Source: Rhizobium glycinendophyticum | GTDB lineage: Bacteria > Pseudomonadota > Alphaproteobacteria > Rhizobiales > Rhizobiaceae | Direction: 5' to 3' | DNA length: 64,000 nt | Assembly: GCF_006443685.1 (NCBI RefSeq) | Contig: NZ_VFYP01000009.1 | Span: forward strand, 1 to 64,000 | Shown: one piece after another, positions 16,944 to 26,249 of the stretch | How positions within the stretch are numbered: position 1 is the stretch's first letter | Layout: each line of letters begins with the position of its first letter | Notes under the pieces: model-generated | The model's database searches: none | The model's input: only the letters and a program-made list of their open reading frames with translations | Told to the model about the DNA's origin: nothing | Position numbers and translations under genes: made by a program

Positions 16944-17666
16944 TCAGTGGGATCGCAGCCAATCAGCGAGCTCAGCCTCTGCCCGTTCTAGCGCGCTGTA
17001 ATTCAGGAGCTTACGCAAAAGCGCTACGGTGACGGCGCGGGCGCGGAGGTTGAAGCGCCCCTCCTCACCATCATCCGGCGTCATCTGGTAGACGTCGAGT
17101 TTTTCGTAGAGCGACTGCAGCCGGTTCTGGACGCTGCGCAGCGACAGGCCCCGCCGGCGCGCGATGGTGCGGTCAGTCAAGCCCAGTGCGATATCGACAA
17201 GAATCTCGTATTCGCTGTCGCTGAAGCCTTTCACTTGGCCCAAGCTCTTCTGCTGCATGCCGCGCACCTCGCGGTCGATGACACATTGTGCCTCGACGAA
17301 AATGGAGCGCAGGGCTAGCTTCAGCCGCTCGTCTGAGGCGGATTTGAGCACATAGCCATAGGCTGCCCCATCCGGCACGATGCGAGAGACGCCGCGGACA
17401 TAGGCTTCGTCCGAATAGTTCGACCAGAACAGGATGCGGGTGTCCGGCCGCTCTTTCCAGATCGTGCGGGCGGCTTCGATGCCGTTTCGCGCATTCATTT
17501 GCAGATCCATGACCACATGGGCCGACTTGTGGTCGCGCGCGAGACGCTCGCCATCCGCACCGTTTTCCGCTTCGATCACCGTCTTGCATTCCGGCAGCGC
17601 TGCACAGACGGCTTCCAAAAGGTAGGAACGATGCAGCGGGTCGTCCTCGACAATAAGCACCTTCAT
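16944..17666 (-). CDS. LuxR/NarL-type response regulator
   Basis: This 240-residue regulator starts MKVLIVEDDPLHRSYLLEAV. Its receiver domain (about 1-125) has the acidic pair at E7/D8/D9, the phosphoacceptor Asp at 54 (HVVMDLQMN) and the conserved Lys near 108 (YVLKSAS). A LuxR-type helix-turn-helix follows at about 150-205 (FSDSEYEILVDIALGLTDRT, then RGLSLRSVQNRLQSLYEKL). A 35-residue C-terminal extension ends the protein. It overlaps the histidine kinase gene by 4 bases (ATGA) and is its obvious partner. It probably controls the divergent sugar transporter at 19.2-24.6 kb, although no proof is in the sequence beyond the shared promoter region. Confidence 0.9.
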   Translation of the reverse strand: MKVLIVEDDPLHRSYLLEAVCAALPECKTVIEAENGADGERLARDHKSAHVVMDLQMNARNGIEAARTIWKERPDTRILFWSNYSDEAYVRGVSRIVPDGAAYGYVLKSASDERLKLALRSIFVEAQCVIDREVRGMQQKSLGQVKGFSDSEYEILVDIALGLTDRTIARRRGLSLRSVQNRLQSLYEKLDVYQMTPDDGEEGRFNLRARAVTVALLRKLLNYSALERAEAELADWLRSH

Positions 17667-18907
17667 GGCATGTCTCCCGTGGCTCTTCGCCGGCCGTTGC
17701 TAAGAGGCAGCTGAATGCGCACGGTGGTGCCGCCACCATCCCGGTTTGGCCCCAGCGTGAACTTGGCCGAGATCAGCCGCGCCCGGGTCACCATGTTGTC
17801 GATGCCACCGCCTGAACGCCGCTGCGTCCGCGGCATGCCCTGACCGGTGTCGGCCACCTCTATGACGAGGGTCGTGGGATTGGCCCGCAGGCGCACCTCA
17901 ATGGCGCTTGCTTGCGCGTGACGCACCGAATTGTTGATGGCCTCCTGCACGATTCGGAAGAGAGCGATACGCACGGTCTGATCGAGCTGATCGATCAGAC
18001 CGTCGGTCTCATCAATCAGATTGCACTCGATCTGCGCCCCCTGATCGCGTACGGCCCGGTCGAGATGGTTCTCCACGGCATGAGCAAAGCCGAAGAGCTG
18101 CAGAACCGAGGGTTTCGCTTCTTCGATGATTTCGCGCAGATCCTGCATGCAATGCTGCAGGCTGCGCGCGATCGGCTCCAGCGCCTCGCCGTTCAGGTCA
18201 CGCTCCTGGATCAGTCGATCCAACCGGCGTGACAGGCGGGTGAGATCAGCCAACGTCTGGTCGTGAAGATCCATGCCGATACGCTGGCGTTCCCGCTCCA
18301 GGGCTTCGGTCAGGCTGAGTGCCCCGAGGCGCAAGCCTTCTTCGCGGGCCCGCGCTTCGGCTTCGACAATGGCCGAGTGCTTCGCCTGATCGGCGGCACG
18401 CAGCGCGAAGAAATAGGGTGAGAGAAGATCGGCAACGGACTGGGCATTGCTCACGTCGCTGGCTGTGTAAAAGTCGACTTGGTGCGATGAACAACTGAGC
18501 GCCCCGATCACCTCGCCGCCCACCTTCAATGGCACATGAATTCGGCTTCTGAGATTATGTTCGAAGATGGGTTGAGTGAAGGGGGTGTCGCTGTGATAGC
18601 GGCTTTCTTGTTGCGCATCCGGCGTCAGAAGGAAATCGATTTCGCCCCAGAGAAGCGTGCGGATCGGGCTGCTGTCGATCGGTGCGGGGGCCGTCTGTCC
18701 CCAGAACGTGTCGAGACCCGTTTCATAGGCCGTGTGATACAAGCCGTTGACCATCATGATGCAGACATCCAGGTGGTCATGCGGCACGATATGGGATACC
18801 TCAACGCCCACCGCCTTGATCGCGGAGCGAAAATCCAGCTGTCCAGCGAGCAGGCGGGATATGCCCAAATAGTGATCGAGCAGCGCCGATGGCGCGATAT
18901 TGAGCAT
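17663..18907 (-). CDS. GAF-domain sensor histidine kinase (NarX/NreB-type)
   Basis: This 414-residue kinase has no clear membrane segment, so it is likely cytosolic. The N-terminal half is a GAF-like sensor region (about 20-180, containing IHVPLKVGGEVIGALSCSS). A helical segment and the HisKA_3 dimerisation domain follow, with the phosphoacceptor His in RQRIGMDLHDQTLADLTRL. An HATPase_c domain comes last (N-box RIVQEAINNSVRHAQ, G-box EVADTGQGMP). The frame opens 13 codons upstream, but the ATG at 18905-18907 has a strong GGGAGGA site. It shares its promoter region with the divergent sugar-binding protein gene. Confidence 0.88.
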   Translation of the reverse strand: MLNIAPSALLDHYLGISRLLAGQLDFRSAIKAVGVEVSHIVPHDHLDVCIMMVNGLYHTAYETGLDTFWGQTAPAPIDSSPIRTLLWGEIDFLLTPDAQQESRYHSDTPFTQPIFEHNLRSRIHVPLKVGGEVIGALSCSSHQVDFYTASDVSNAQSVADLLSPYFFALRAADQAKHSAIVEAEARAREEGLRLGALSLTEALERERQRIGMDLHDQTLADLTRLSRRLDRLIQERDLNGEALEPIARSLQHCMQDLREIIEEAKPSVLQLFGFAHAVENHLDRAVRDQGAQIECNLIDETDGLIDQLDQTVRIALFRIVQEAINNSVRHAQASAIEVRLRANPTTLVIEVADTGQGMPRTQRRSGGGIDNMVTRARLISAKFTLGPNRDGGGTTVRIQLPLSNGRRRATGDMP

Positions 18908-18987
18908 CGGTAGTCCTCCCGTGGCACCCGCTCCTCCAGGCGCCAAGTCCTCTATAACACAGACACGGGCGGATCGCGTCCTGCGAG

Positions 18988-19017
18988 ATCCCGCACCTTA
19001 TTTCGTAAATCCCGCAC
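18988..19017. promoter_or_regulatory. Direct repeat ATCCCGCAC x2, possible response-regulator site
   Basis: The nonamer ATCCCGCAC occurs at 18988-18996 and 19009-19017, exactly 21 bases apart (two helical turns). It lies in the 261-bp region between the divergent kinase/regulator genes and the transporter operon. Same-face spacing is typical of sites for dimeric LuxR-type regulators. Assignment to the neighbouring regulator is inference. Confidence 0.45.
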
Positions 19018-19168
19018 ATGCGCTGCCGCCGTCGCCCTATACACATCCTGCGATCTATTCCATCTTGGACCCGTCGAGAGGAGGAAACTCGACAGGGAGG
19101 TCAGCGCGAGCTTGAGTTCAGCTGACAGGAGGAAACCGGTCCGCTGAGGCCGGGCAACAGGGAGTGAG

Positions 19169-20188
19169 ATGATGAAAGCCACCAGAATTCTTCTGGCGAC
19201 AGCCGCTTTGTGCGTATCTGCCATGCCGATGACCGCTCTTGCGGACACCTCAGGCAAAAAGATTGCCTTATCCAACAATTACGCCGGCAATTCCTGGCGT
19301 CAGGCCATGCTGACCAGCTGGGAAAAAGTTACCGGTGAAGCCGTGAAAGCCGGCCAGGTTGCTGCAGCCGACGCGTTTACGACTGCCGAAAACCAGGCCA
19401 CCGAGCAAGCCGCCCAGATCCAGAACATGATCCTGCAGGGTTATGACGCGATTGTCATCAATGCTGCTTCGCCGACGGCCCTGAACGGTGCCGTAAAAGA
19501 AGCCTGCGATGCCGGCATTACTGTCGTCTCCTTCGACGGCATCGTAACCGAACCCTGCGCCTGGCGCATCGCCGTCGACTTCAAGGAAATGGGCCGCAGC
19601 CAAGTCGAATACCTTTCCGGCAAGCTGCCTCAGGGCGGCAATCTGCTGGAAATCCGCGGCCTCGCCGGTGTCTTCGTCGATGACGAAATCTCGGCCGGCA
19701 TCCATGCCGGTGTCGAACAATTCCCGCAGTTCAAGATCGTCGGCTCCGTGCATGGCGACTGGGCGCAAGACGTCGCGCAGAAAGCCGTCGCCGGCATCCT
19801 GCCGAGCCTGCCAGACCTCGTCGGTGTCGTCACCCAGGGTGGTGATGGCTATGGTGCGGCTCAGGCAATCGCAGCCGCCAATCGCAAGATGCCCGTCATC
19901 GTCATGGGCAACCGTGAAGACGAGCTGAAATGGTGGAAGGAACAGAAGGACGCCAACGGCTATGAGACCATGTCCGTCTCGATTGCGCCGGGTGTCTCTA
20001 CCCTCGCCTTCTGGGTCGCCCAGCAGATCCTCGACGGCAAGGAAGTGAAGAAGGATCTGGTCGTTCCCTTCCTGCGCATCGATCAGGACAACCTGGAAGC
20101 CAATCTCGCCAACACCCAACCGGGCGGCGTTGCCAATGTCGAGTATTCGCTCGAAGACGCCCAGAAGGTCATCGCTTCGGCCAAGTAA
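19169..20188 (+). CDS. Sugar ABC transporter periplasmic binding protein
   Basis: This 339-residue Peripla_BP_4-type protein is related to ribose/xylose-type binding proteins. It has a cleavable signal peptide (ILLATAALCVSAMPMTALA, cleavage near residue 26). Mature-chain motifs include KKIALSNNYAGNSWRQAM, QGYDAIVINAASPTALNGAV, VVSFDGIV and a GGDGYGAAQAI segment near the second lobe. It is the first gene of a transporter operon and is separated from the ATPase gene by 100 bases holding a strong hairpin. This commonly lets the binding protein be made in excess. The substrate cannot be assigned. The linked SMP-30 lactonase suggests an aldose or its lactone. Confidence 0.9.
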   Translation: MMKATRILLATAALCVSAMPMTALADTSGKKIALSNNYAGNSWRQAMLTSWEKVTGEAVKAGQVAAADAFTTAENQATEQAAQIQNMILQGYDAIVINAASPTALNGAVKEACDAGITVVSFDGIVTEPCAWRIAVDFKEMGRSQVEYLSGKLPQGGNLLEIRGLAGVFVDDEISAGIHAGVEQFPQFKIVGSVHGDWAQDVAQKAVAGILPSLPDLVGVVTQGGDGYGAAQAIAAANRKMPVIVMGNREDELKWWKEQKDANGYETMSVSIAPGVSTLAFWVAQQILDGKEVKKDLVVPFLRIDQDNLEANLANTQPGGVANVEYSLEDAQKVIASAK

Positions 20189-20211
20189 GCTTGAGCCTCA
20201 ACCGACCCTCC

Positions 20212-20247
20212 CCCGTTCCGTCCGGCCTCATGGCCGGGCGGAACGGG
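20212..20247 (+). terminator. Strong intra-operon hairpin after binding-protein gene
   Basis: A roughly 16-bp stem (left arm starting CCCGTTCCG, right arm ending CGGAACGGG) with a TCAT loop begins 23 bases after the stop of the binding-protein gene. No T-run follows. It probably stabilises the upstream mRNA or limits read-through into the ATPase gene. Confidence 0.6.
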
Positions 20248-20288
20248 AAAGGTGACCGCGTCTTGGTCATCATGCGACTGCGAATGGG

Positions 20289-21755
20289 ATGATAAACATG
20301 AATGCGAGCGAGACAGCGGCGACCGTCGTCAGGGTCACGGATGCCAAGGTGCATTATGGCGCGGTCCGGGCCCTGGATGGCGTCACACTCACGATCCGGG
20401 CGGGCGAATGTATCGGGCTCGTCGGGCACAATGGTGCGGGAAAATCAACGATTGTCAACGTCATCAATGGCGGTCTGACGCCGCATCAGGGCGCCATTGC
20501 CTTCGGCAGATCAACCGACCAGGGCATCAAGGCGGCACGCGAGGCCGGCATCCGCTGCGTCTTCCAAGAACTGTCGCTCTGCCCCAACCTGACCGTGGTG
20601 GAAAACACCCGCGTGATGCATCGCGGCCTTGCCGGCTGGGGCTGGCGCAAGCGCGGTGCGGAGATCATCGCCCGGAAACTGGACGAAATCTTTCCCGGCC
20701 ATTCGATCGACGCCTCCGAGCAACTCGGGAATCTGACAATCGCCGAGCGGCAGATGGCCGAGATTGCAATTACCTTTTGCGAGATCGGCAACCCCGTTCG
20801 CCTGGTCATTCTGGACGAACCAACCTCGTCGCTCGATGCCCGCCTTGCCGACCAACTGCTGACCTATGTCAGGAGCTTTGTCGCCTCAGGCGGCGCTATC
20901 ATCTTCATCTCCCATATCCTCAGTGAAATTCTCTCGATCGCGAGCCGCATTGTCGTCATGAAAGACGGCAAGGTGGTCGCCGAGCGTGCGGCGACTGAAT
21001 TCTCCGAGCACGGCCTCATTGAGGCGATGGGAAGCGTGATCAAGGCGAGACAGGCACGCATCACAACGACGGCTCATTCCGGCGAACCGCTGCTTACGGC
21101 ACCGCCTGCCCGCGGGATCGGGCTGCCCTTCAAGGCCCACCGCGGAGAAATCATCGGCTTTGCCGGCCTCGGTGGCCATGGCCAGACCGACATGCTGGTC
21201 AATCTCTTCGATGCGCGCAGCGGCAACTGGCTGCGATCGAAGGACCCGGAAGTTGCCTTCGTTGCCGGCGACCGTGCCGTCAACGGCACCTTCACGCTCT
21301 GGAGCATCCTCAAGAATCTCAGCATCGGCGTGCTGCCCGATTTTTCACGCTTCGGGAAACTGGACGAAGCCCACGAAGAAGCACTTGGCCAGTCGTGGAA
21401 GGAGCGGATCGGCATCCGCACCCCGGACCTCGAACACGGGATACTGTCTCTCTCCGGCGGCAATCAGCAGAAGGTCCTCTTCGCCCGCGCGCTCGCAAGC
21501 CTCGCCCCCGTCGTCCTCATGGACGACCCCATGCGCCGTGTCGACTTCGGCACCAAGCAAGAGGTCTACGCAATCTTGAGAAGCGAGGCGGCAAACGGCC
21601 GAACCTTCATCTGGTATTCGACGGAGATCGACGAGGTCTGCCTTTGCGACCGGGTCTATGTCTTCAACAACGGCGCCATCGTCGCGGAGCTCTCCGGCGA
21701 CGAGGTCTCGGAGGAAAACATCTTGTCTGCATCCTTCAAGGAGGCCGCGGCATGA
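20289..21755 (+). CDS. Sugar ABC transporter ATPase, two nucleotide-binding domains
   Basis: This 488-residue tandem ATPase is of the RbsA/XylG/MglA type. The first domain has an intact Walker A (GHNGAGKST, about residues 53-61) and Walker B (LVILDEPTSSLD), but its signature reads NLTIAERQMAEI rather than LSGGQ. The second domain has a degenerate Walker A (GLGGHGQTDM) with a canonical signature (LSLSGGNQQKVLFAR), which is the usual asymmetry of this family. There is a shortened linker and only a compact second domain. Its stop overlaps the start of the first permease gene (ATGA). It energises import of the sugar bound by the protein encoded upstream. Confidence 0.9.
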   Translation: MINMNASETAATVVRVTDAKVHYGAVRALDGVTLTIRAGECIGLVGHNGAGKSTIVNVINGGLTPHQGAIAFGRSTDQGIKAAREAGIRCVFQELSLCPNLTVVENTRVMHRGLAGWGWRKRGAEIIARKLDEIFPGHSIDASEQLGNLTIAERQMAEIAITFCEIGNPVRLVILDEPTSSLDARLADQLLTYVRSFVASGGAIIFISHILSEILSIASRIVVMKDGKVVAERAATEFSEHGLIEAMGSVIKARQARITTTAHSGEPLLTAPPARGIGLPFKAHRGEIIGFAGLGGHGQTDMLVNLFDARSGNWLRSKDPEVAFVAGDRAVNGTFTLWSILKNLSIGVLPDFSRFGKLDEAHEEALGQSWKERIGIRTPDLEHGILSLSGGNQQKVLFARALASLAPVVLMDDPMRRVDFGTKQEVYAILRSEAANGRTFIWYSTEIDEVCLCDRVYVFNNGAIVAELSGDEVSEENILSASFKEAAA

Positions 21756-22699
21756 AGGCTCGTCTTTCTGCCGACAGCATCCGCCTTCTGATCCCCGCCC
21801 TGTCACTCGGCGTACTTCTGGCTGCGGTATTCTATCTCCAGCCGCGCGCAATGAGCTACACGGGCCTGAACTTGCTGTTCAATCTCGCAGTCCCGATTGC
21901 GCTTGCCACCATCGCCCAGATGCTGGTGATGACGATCAACGACCTTGATCTGTCGATGGGCACCTTTGTCAGCTTTGCGGCCTGCGTTGCGGCGACCTTC
22001 CTCAATGACACGCCGCTGCTCGGCATCGCGATCCTCGCCGGCGCAGTCGGTGTCTATGCAGTGATCGGAGTGCTGATCCATGTGCGTGATTTGCCGTCGA
22101 TTGTCGTGACGCTCGGCATGAGCTTTGTCTGGGGCGGTCTTGCCGTCCTCATCCTGCCGGCGCCTGGCGGATCGGCTCCCACCTGGATCCGCGCCATCAT
22201 GACCTCGCGCCCGCCGCTCGTGCCGATGGCGATCATGGCGAGCGTCCTCATCGCCTTTGTCAGTCACTATTTGATCGTGCGGTCCTCCTTCGGCGTCGTG
22301 TTGCGCGGTGTCGGCGGTAATGCGCGCTCGGTCGAACGGGCCGGCTGGTCGATCATCGGCGCCCGCGCCTCGATGTATGCACTGGCGGGGTTCTTTGCGG
22401 TTCTCTCCGGCATTGCGCTTGTGGGTCTCACCACCTCGGCGGATGCCAATATCGCGCTTCGCTATACACTGCTGTCCATTGCCGGTGTCATTCTGGGCGG
22501 TGGCGAGTTCGTCGGTGGACGGGTTTCGCCGATCGGCGCCGTCATCGGCGCGTTGACGCTGACACTTGCCGGATCATTCCTGTCGTTCCTGCGGATTTCG
22601 CCGGACTGGCAGATCGGCGCCCAAGGGGCGATCCTGATCCTGGTGCTGACGCTGCGTCTTGCCCTTAACCGCTTCGAAGGCCGGAGGGTAAAGTCATGA
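21752..22699 (+). CDS. Sugar ABC transporter permease (RbsC-like), first
   Basis: This 315-residue BPD_transp_2 family permease has 8-10 membrane segments. It starts MKARLSADSIRLLIPALSLG, overlapping the ATPase stop by 4 bases. A longer frame to 21395 is only the opposite-phase reading of the ATPase gene. Family motifs are NDLDLSMGTFVSFAACVAAT (the 'xDLSVG' segment of ribose-type permeases), RGVGGNARSVERAG and the late VILGGGEFVGGRVSPIGAVIGAL. It pairs with the next permease to form a heterodimeric channel. Confidence 0.9.
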   Translation: MKARLSADSIRLLIPALSLGVLLAAVFYLQPRAMSYTGLNLLFNLAVPIALATIAQMLVMTINDLDLSMGTFVSFAACVAATFLNDTPLLGIAILAGAVGVYAVIGVLIHVRDLPSIVVTLGMSFVWGGLAVLILPAPGGSAPTWIRAIMTSRPPLVPMAIMASVLIAFVSHYLIVRSSFGVVLRGVGGNARSVERAGWSIIGARASMYALAGFFAVLSGIALVGLTTSADANIALRYTLLSIAGVILGGGEFVGGRVSPIGAVIGALTLTLAGSFLSFLRISPDWQIGAQGAILILVLTLRLALNRFEGRRVKS

Positions 22700-23637
22700 G
22701 CGCCTTATTGAAACGGCCCTGGATCTGGTCTTTCGTCGCGGCAGCCGTCGTCTTCATCACCACGATCGTGTTTACCGGCGGAGCCAGCACGGTCGGGCTC
22801 GCCCAGGCCGCCCTCACCTTCGCCGCCTTCTCGATCCTTGTCGGGCTTGGGCAAATGCTGGTTATCACGCTTGGACCCGGCAATATCGATCTCTCGGTAC
22901 CGGCCAATATGACGCTGGCAGGCACTGTGGCGCTGAAGGTGATGAATGTCGACAACGGCACCATCCTCATCGGGCTCCTGGTTGCGGTGCTGATCGGGAT
23001 CGCTATCGGTATCGGCAATTACGCGCTGATCAAGCTGCTGCGCATCCCCCCGATCATCGCGACACTGTCCATGAGCTTCATCATCCAGTCGACGGCCATC
23101 TGGACCAATCGCGGCTTGCGCATCAAACCCCCTTCGGTCTTGGCGGACTTCACCACAGCTTCGACGCTCGGCGTACCCAATGTCGCGATTGTCGCCCTGA
23201 TGCTCTCGCTGATCGTATGGTTCGTTCTGAACAAAACCGTTTACGGGCGTTGGATCGCGGCCATCGGCCAGAGCATCAAGGCGGCCCGGATGACCGGCAT
23301 CCCGATCGATGGAACACGGCTTGCGACCTATGTGATCTGCGCGGTGCTGGCCGCTGTCTGCGGCTATTTGCTCGCCAGTTTTTCAGGCGGAGCAGCTTTG
23401 AACATGGGCACTGAATACTTGCTGATGTCGATCGCAGTCGTGGTTATCGGCGGTACAGCAGTTGCCGGCGGTAATTCCAATGTGCCGGGAATTTGGGGCG
23501 CCTCGCTCTTCATGTTCCTGGTCGTGTCGATGCTCAACACCTATGGCTTCGGTGCCGGCGTTCGCCTGATCCTCACCGGCCTCATCATCATTGCCGTCAT
23601 CATGCTGCCGAGCGCCCGCCCGCTCGACAAACGATAA
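22696..23637 (+). CDS. Sugar ABC transporter permease (RbsC-like), second
   Basis: This 313-residue BPD_transp_2 permease starts MSALLKRPWIWSFVAAAVVF and overlaps the first permease by 4 bases. It has LGPGNIDLSVPANMTLAGTV (the 'DLSV' motif), ALIKLLRIPPIIATLSMSFI, IGQSIKAARMTGIPI and VVVIGGTAVAGGNSN. Sequence similarity to the first permease is moderate, as usual for heterodimeric pairs. It is followed 16 bases later by the SMP-30 gene. Confidence 0.9.
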   Translation: MSALLKRPWIWSFVAAAVVFITTIVFTGGASTVGLAQAALTFAAFSILVGLGQMLVITLGPGNIDLSVPANMTLAGTVALKVMNVDNGTILIGLLVAVLIGIAIGIGNYALIKLLRIPPIIATLSMSFIIQSTAIWTNRGLRIKPPSVLADFTTASTLGVPNVAIVALMLSLIVWFVLNKTVYGRWIAAIGQSIKAARMTGIPIDGTRLATYVICAVLAAVCGYLLASFSGGAALNMGTEYLLMSIAVVVIGGTAVAGGNSNVPGIWGASLFMFLVVSMLNTYGFGAGVRLILTGLIIIAVIMLPSARPLDKR

Positions 23638-23653
23638 CCCGCAGGACAGACCC

Positions 23654-24571
23654 ATGTCGGACAATCCATTCTACGAGATCCATGATCCGCGATTTCGCGA
23701 CCTCGTCGTCAGCAGTGCGTCGCTCGAAGAACTCTATTCCGGCTGCCGTTGGGCAGAAGGCCCCGTGTGGTTCGACGATGCCGGCCATCTCCTGTTTTCC
23801 GACATCCCCAACCAGCGTATCCTGCGCTGGGTGGAGGGTGGCGGCGTCTCGGTCTTCCGCAGCCCGTCCAACTTTGCCAACGGCCATACCCGTGACCGTG
23901 AGGGTCGACTGGTCTCCTGTGAGCACGGTGAACGCCGGGTCACGCGCACGGAAATAGACGGGACAATCACGGTGCTGGCCGACAGCTACAACGGCAAGCG
24001 ATTGAACTCGCCCAATGACGTCGTCGTACGCTCCGACGGCAGCGTCTGGTTCAGCGACCCCTCCTACGGAATCCTGTCCGACTATGAAGGTTACAAGGCA
24101 GACGAAGAGCAGGAAACCCGCAACGTCTGGCGGCTGGATCCAACGACGGGATCGCTTGCGATCATGGCGCATGACTGCCTGCAGCCGAACGGACTTGCCT
24201 TCTCGCCCGATGAACGTCGTCTTTATGTGGCCGATTCAGGGGCAAGCCACGCCCCGGAGGCACCGCGCCATATCCTCGTCTACGACGTGTCGGAAGATGG
24301 CCGCGCGCTCTCCAATCCACAAGTCTTCGCCACCATCGACAAGGGCATCCCCGACGGCATGCGGGTTGACATGTCCAGAAATCTCTGGTCGAGTGCGGCG
24401 GACGGCGTTCACTGCTTCTCACCCGAAGGCGTTTTACTCGGCAAGATCCTAGTGCCGCAGGTCGTTGCCAATCTCACTTTCGGAGGCCCCCGGCGCAATC
24501 GTCTTTTCATCACGGCCACAAAATCGCTCTACTCGATTTACACGGCAACGACTGGGGCGCACCGGCCATAG
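23654..24571 (+). CDS. SMP-30/gluconolactonase/LRE-family lactonase
   Basis: This 305-residue six-bladed beta-propeller hydrolase likely opens a sugar lactone. The metal-site glutamate is in CRWAEGPVWFD (near residue 35). NSPNDVVVRSDGSVWFSDPS and LQPNGLAFSPDERRLYVADSG follow, with the NPND- and D-type metal ligands of the family. The C-terminus has FGGPRRNRLFITATKSLYSI. The start at 23654 is preferred, because the longer frame to 23591 lies inside the permease gene. It is the last gene of the transporter operon and points to a pathway through an aldonolactone. Its C-terminal part has a diverged relic copy at 29104. Confidence 0.9.
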   Translation: MSDNPFYEIHDPRFRDLVVSSASLEELYSGCRWAEGPVWFDDAGHLLFSDIPNQRILRWVEGGGVSVFRSPSNFANGHTRDREGRLVSCEHGERRVTRTEIDGTITVLADSYNGKRLNSPNDVVVRSDGSVWFSDPSYGILSDYEGYKADEEQETRNVWRLDPTTGSLAIMAHDCLQPNGLAFSPDERRLYVADSGASHAPEAPRHILVYDVSEDGRALSNPQVFATIDKGIPDGMRVDMSRNLWSSAADGVHCFSPEGVLLGKILVPQVVANLTFGGPRRNRLFITATKSLYSIYTATTGAHRP

Positions 24572-24840
24572 GCAATCTCGTCGAGTTACAGTCCGCAGAT
24601 CCGACAGGCTGAGGCCAAACTACTACCTACGGATGATCGGACGAAATGGCATGGTGAACCGGCCATATTGACGTAAAGCTGGTGACGTAGCGCATATCCG
24701 GTGTAGCACTTCGCCACTGTTCTTCTACATCCCCAACAGACTGTCGTGCTTTAATGAGTCCTGAGCAGACCGCTGATCGGTCCGCGTCGGTTTTGCGGGC
24801 GTCGGCTAGGTCGTGAACTCATAAAGGGGCGGCGAGGCAA

Positions 24841-25263
24841 TTATGGGCGGCGGTCCGCCTGTAAGTACCAAATAAAGCACATGCGGTCGCGGACGCTGCC
24901 ACCGGTAGCTTCGTAAGCAGCAAAAGGGCCTGCGAATGCTTTGCGCCCTTCTGCGATAAAATCGTAAAATCGCGTGATATCAACCATTTGCCGTCGTGCG
25001 TTTTTGGCGGAAAGCGCTACGCGCTCGCTCCAGGTTAACCCGACTGGCTCGCCCTTCAACGCATTTACCTCAACCCGATAACATTCGCAGGTGCCTTCTG
25101 GCATAAGGAATTGCAGTTGCCCGCCAACGTTGAGAAGGCCCAATTTCTCGGCTTCATCTATCACCAGAGGTATTGTTTCAGGTTGCCAACCCCATTCACC
25201 GCCGTTGCGACAAGCAACGGATCGCAGCGTGTCGGGCAGGAGCATCTCAAGATCGTCTTTCAT
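24841..25263 (-). CDS. Hypothetical protein (140 residues)
   Basis: This soluble protein begins MKDDLEMLLPDTLRSVACRN and contains GWQPETIPLVIDEAEKLGLL. It ends in a region rich in aromatic and charged residues (FYDFIAEGRKAF, MCFIWYLQADRRP). There is no signal peptide or membrane segment. Composition and codon use look coding, and the frame fills the gap between the SMP-30 gene and an IS5 element. The ribosome site is weak. I do not recognise the family and offer no function. Confidence 0.55.
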   Translation of the reverse strand: MKDDLEMLLPDTLRSVACRNGGEWGWQPETIPLVIDEAEKLGLLNVGGQLQFLMPEGTCECYRVEVNALKGEPVGLTWSERVALSAKNARRQMVDITRFYDFIAEGRKAFAGPFAAYEATGGSVRDRMCFIWYLQADRRP

Positions 25264-25316
25264 GCAACAAAGCTATACGTCTTCCACCAGCGGTCAACAT
25301 CTGATTCAGTGTCGGC

Positions 25317-26084
25317 ATGAGCCAATAGGATCTGACCGACCCTGAGTGGGGCGTGATTGAGCCGCTGTTGCCCAACAAGCCACGAGGTGTGCCGCGTGTT
25401 GATGACCGCCGCGTGCTTAACGGCATTTTCTGGGTTCTGCGATCAGGTGCTCCTTGGCGTGATGTGCCACAGCGATATGGCCCCTATACCACCTGCTACA
25501 ATCGCTTCCGACGTTGGATGAAAGCGGGAATCTGGGACGGTTTGATGGACGCCATCACCAGCGCATCGCATGATCGGATCACGATGATCGATGGCACTTC
25601 AATTCGTGTACATCATTCAGCGGCGACATTGAGGGCGGACCATCCAGATCGCTGCCTTGGAAGAAGTCGAGGCGGTCTCACAACCAAAATCCATGCTTTG
25701 ACCGATGGAAAGGGATTGCCAATCAAGATTGCCATTACACCCGGCCATGCCCATGACCTGACGGCAGCGAGCGAACTACTCGATAATCTTCCGTCGGGTG
25801 CGATGCTTCTTGCGGACAAAGCCTATGATGCCAACTGGTTACGCTCAAAGTTGAGAGCGGAACGCTCATGGGCAAACATTCCGCCAAAGTCTAATTGAAG
25901 CAAGCCAATCGTCTTCAGCCCTTGGCTTTACAAAAAGCGCAATCTCATTGAGCGTTTCTTTAACAAGCTCAAATACTACAGGCGGGTTGCAACCCGATAT
26001 GACAAGCTCGGAATGACGTTTCTCGCGATGACGAAGCTAGCTTGCATCCGCATCGTACTCCGTCATAACGAGTCCACGGCCTAG
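25317..26084 (+). pseudogene. IS5-family transposase with two in-frame stops
   Basis: Translated through, this is a 255-codon IS5-family DDE transposase. It reads DLTDPEWGVIEPLLPNKPRG, RRVLNGIFWVLRSGAPWRDV and the first catalytic Asp in ITMIDGTSIRVHHS. RSRGGLTTKIHALTDGKGLP and LLADKAYDANW (second Asp) follow, and the last part is YKKRNLIERFFNKLKYYRRV (Glu). Codon 4 is TAG and codon 194 (25896-25898) is TGA, probably from CGA. The rest is in one frame without gaps, so decay is recent. Translation could restart at the GTG at 25353 but would still stop before the last catalytic Glu. Confidence 0.88.
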
Positions 26085-26249
26085 CACACAGCTATTTGAA
26101 CCAACGAGGTCCCTGTTCTTCGAACTGCATCCCGGCCCGTAGCTAATCAGGCAACATCAAAAGGCCAAACACACGACCGACAGAATTCCTCGTTCGCGGA
26201 CTACGGTCAAAGAATCTTCTTGCCAAACTGGGGGATCCACACGCGCTCC

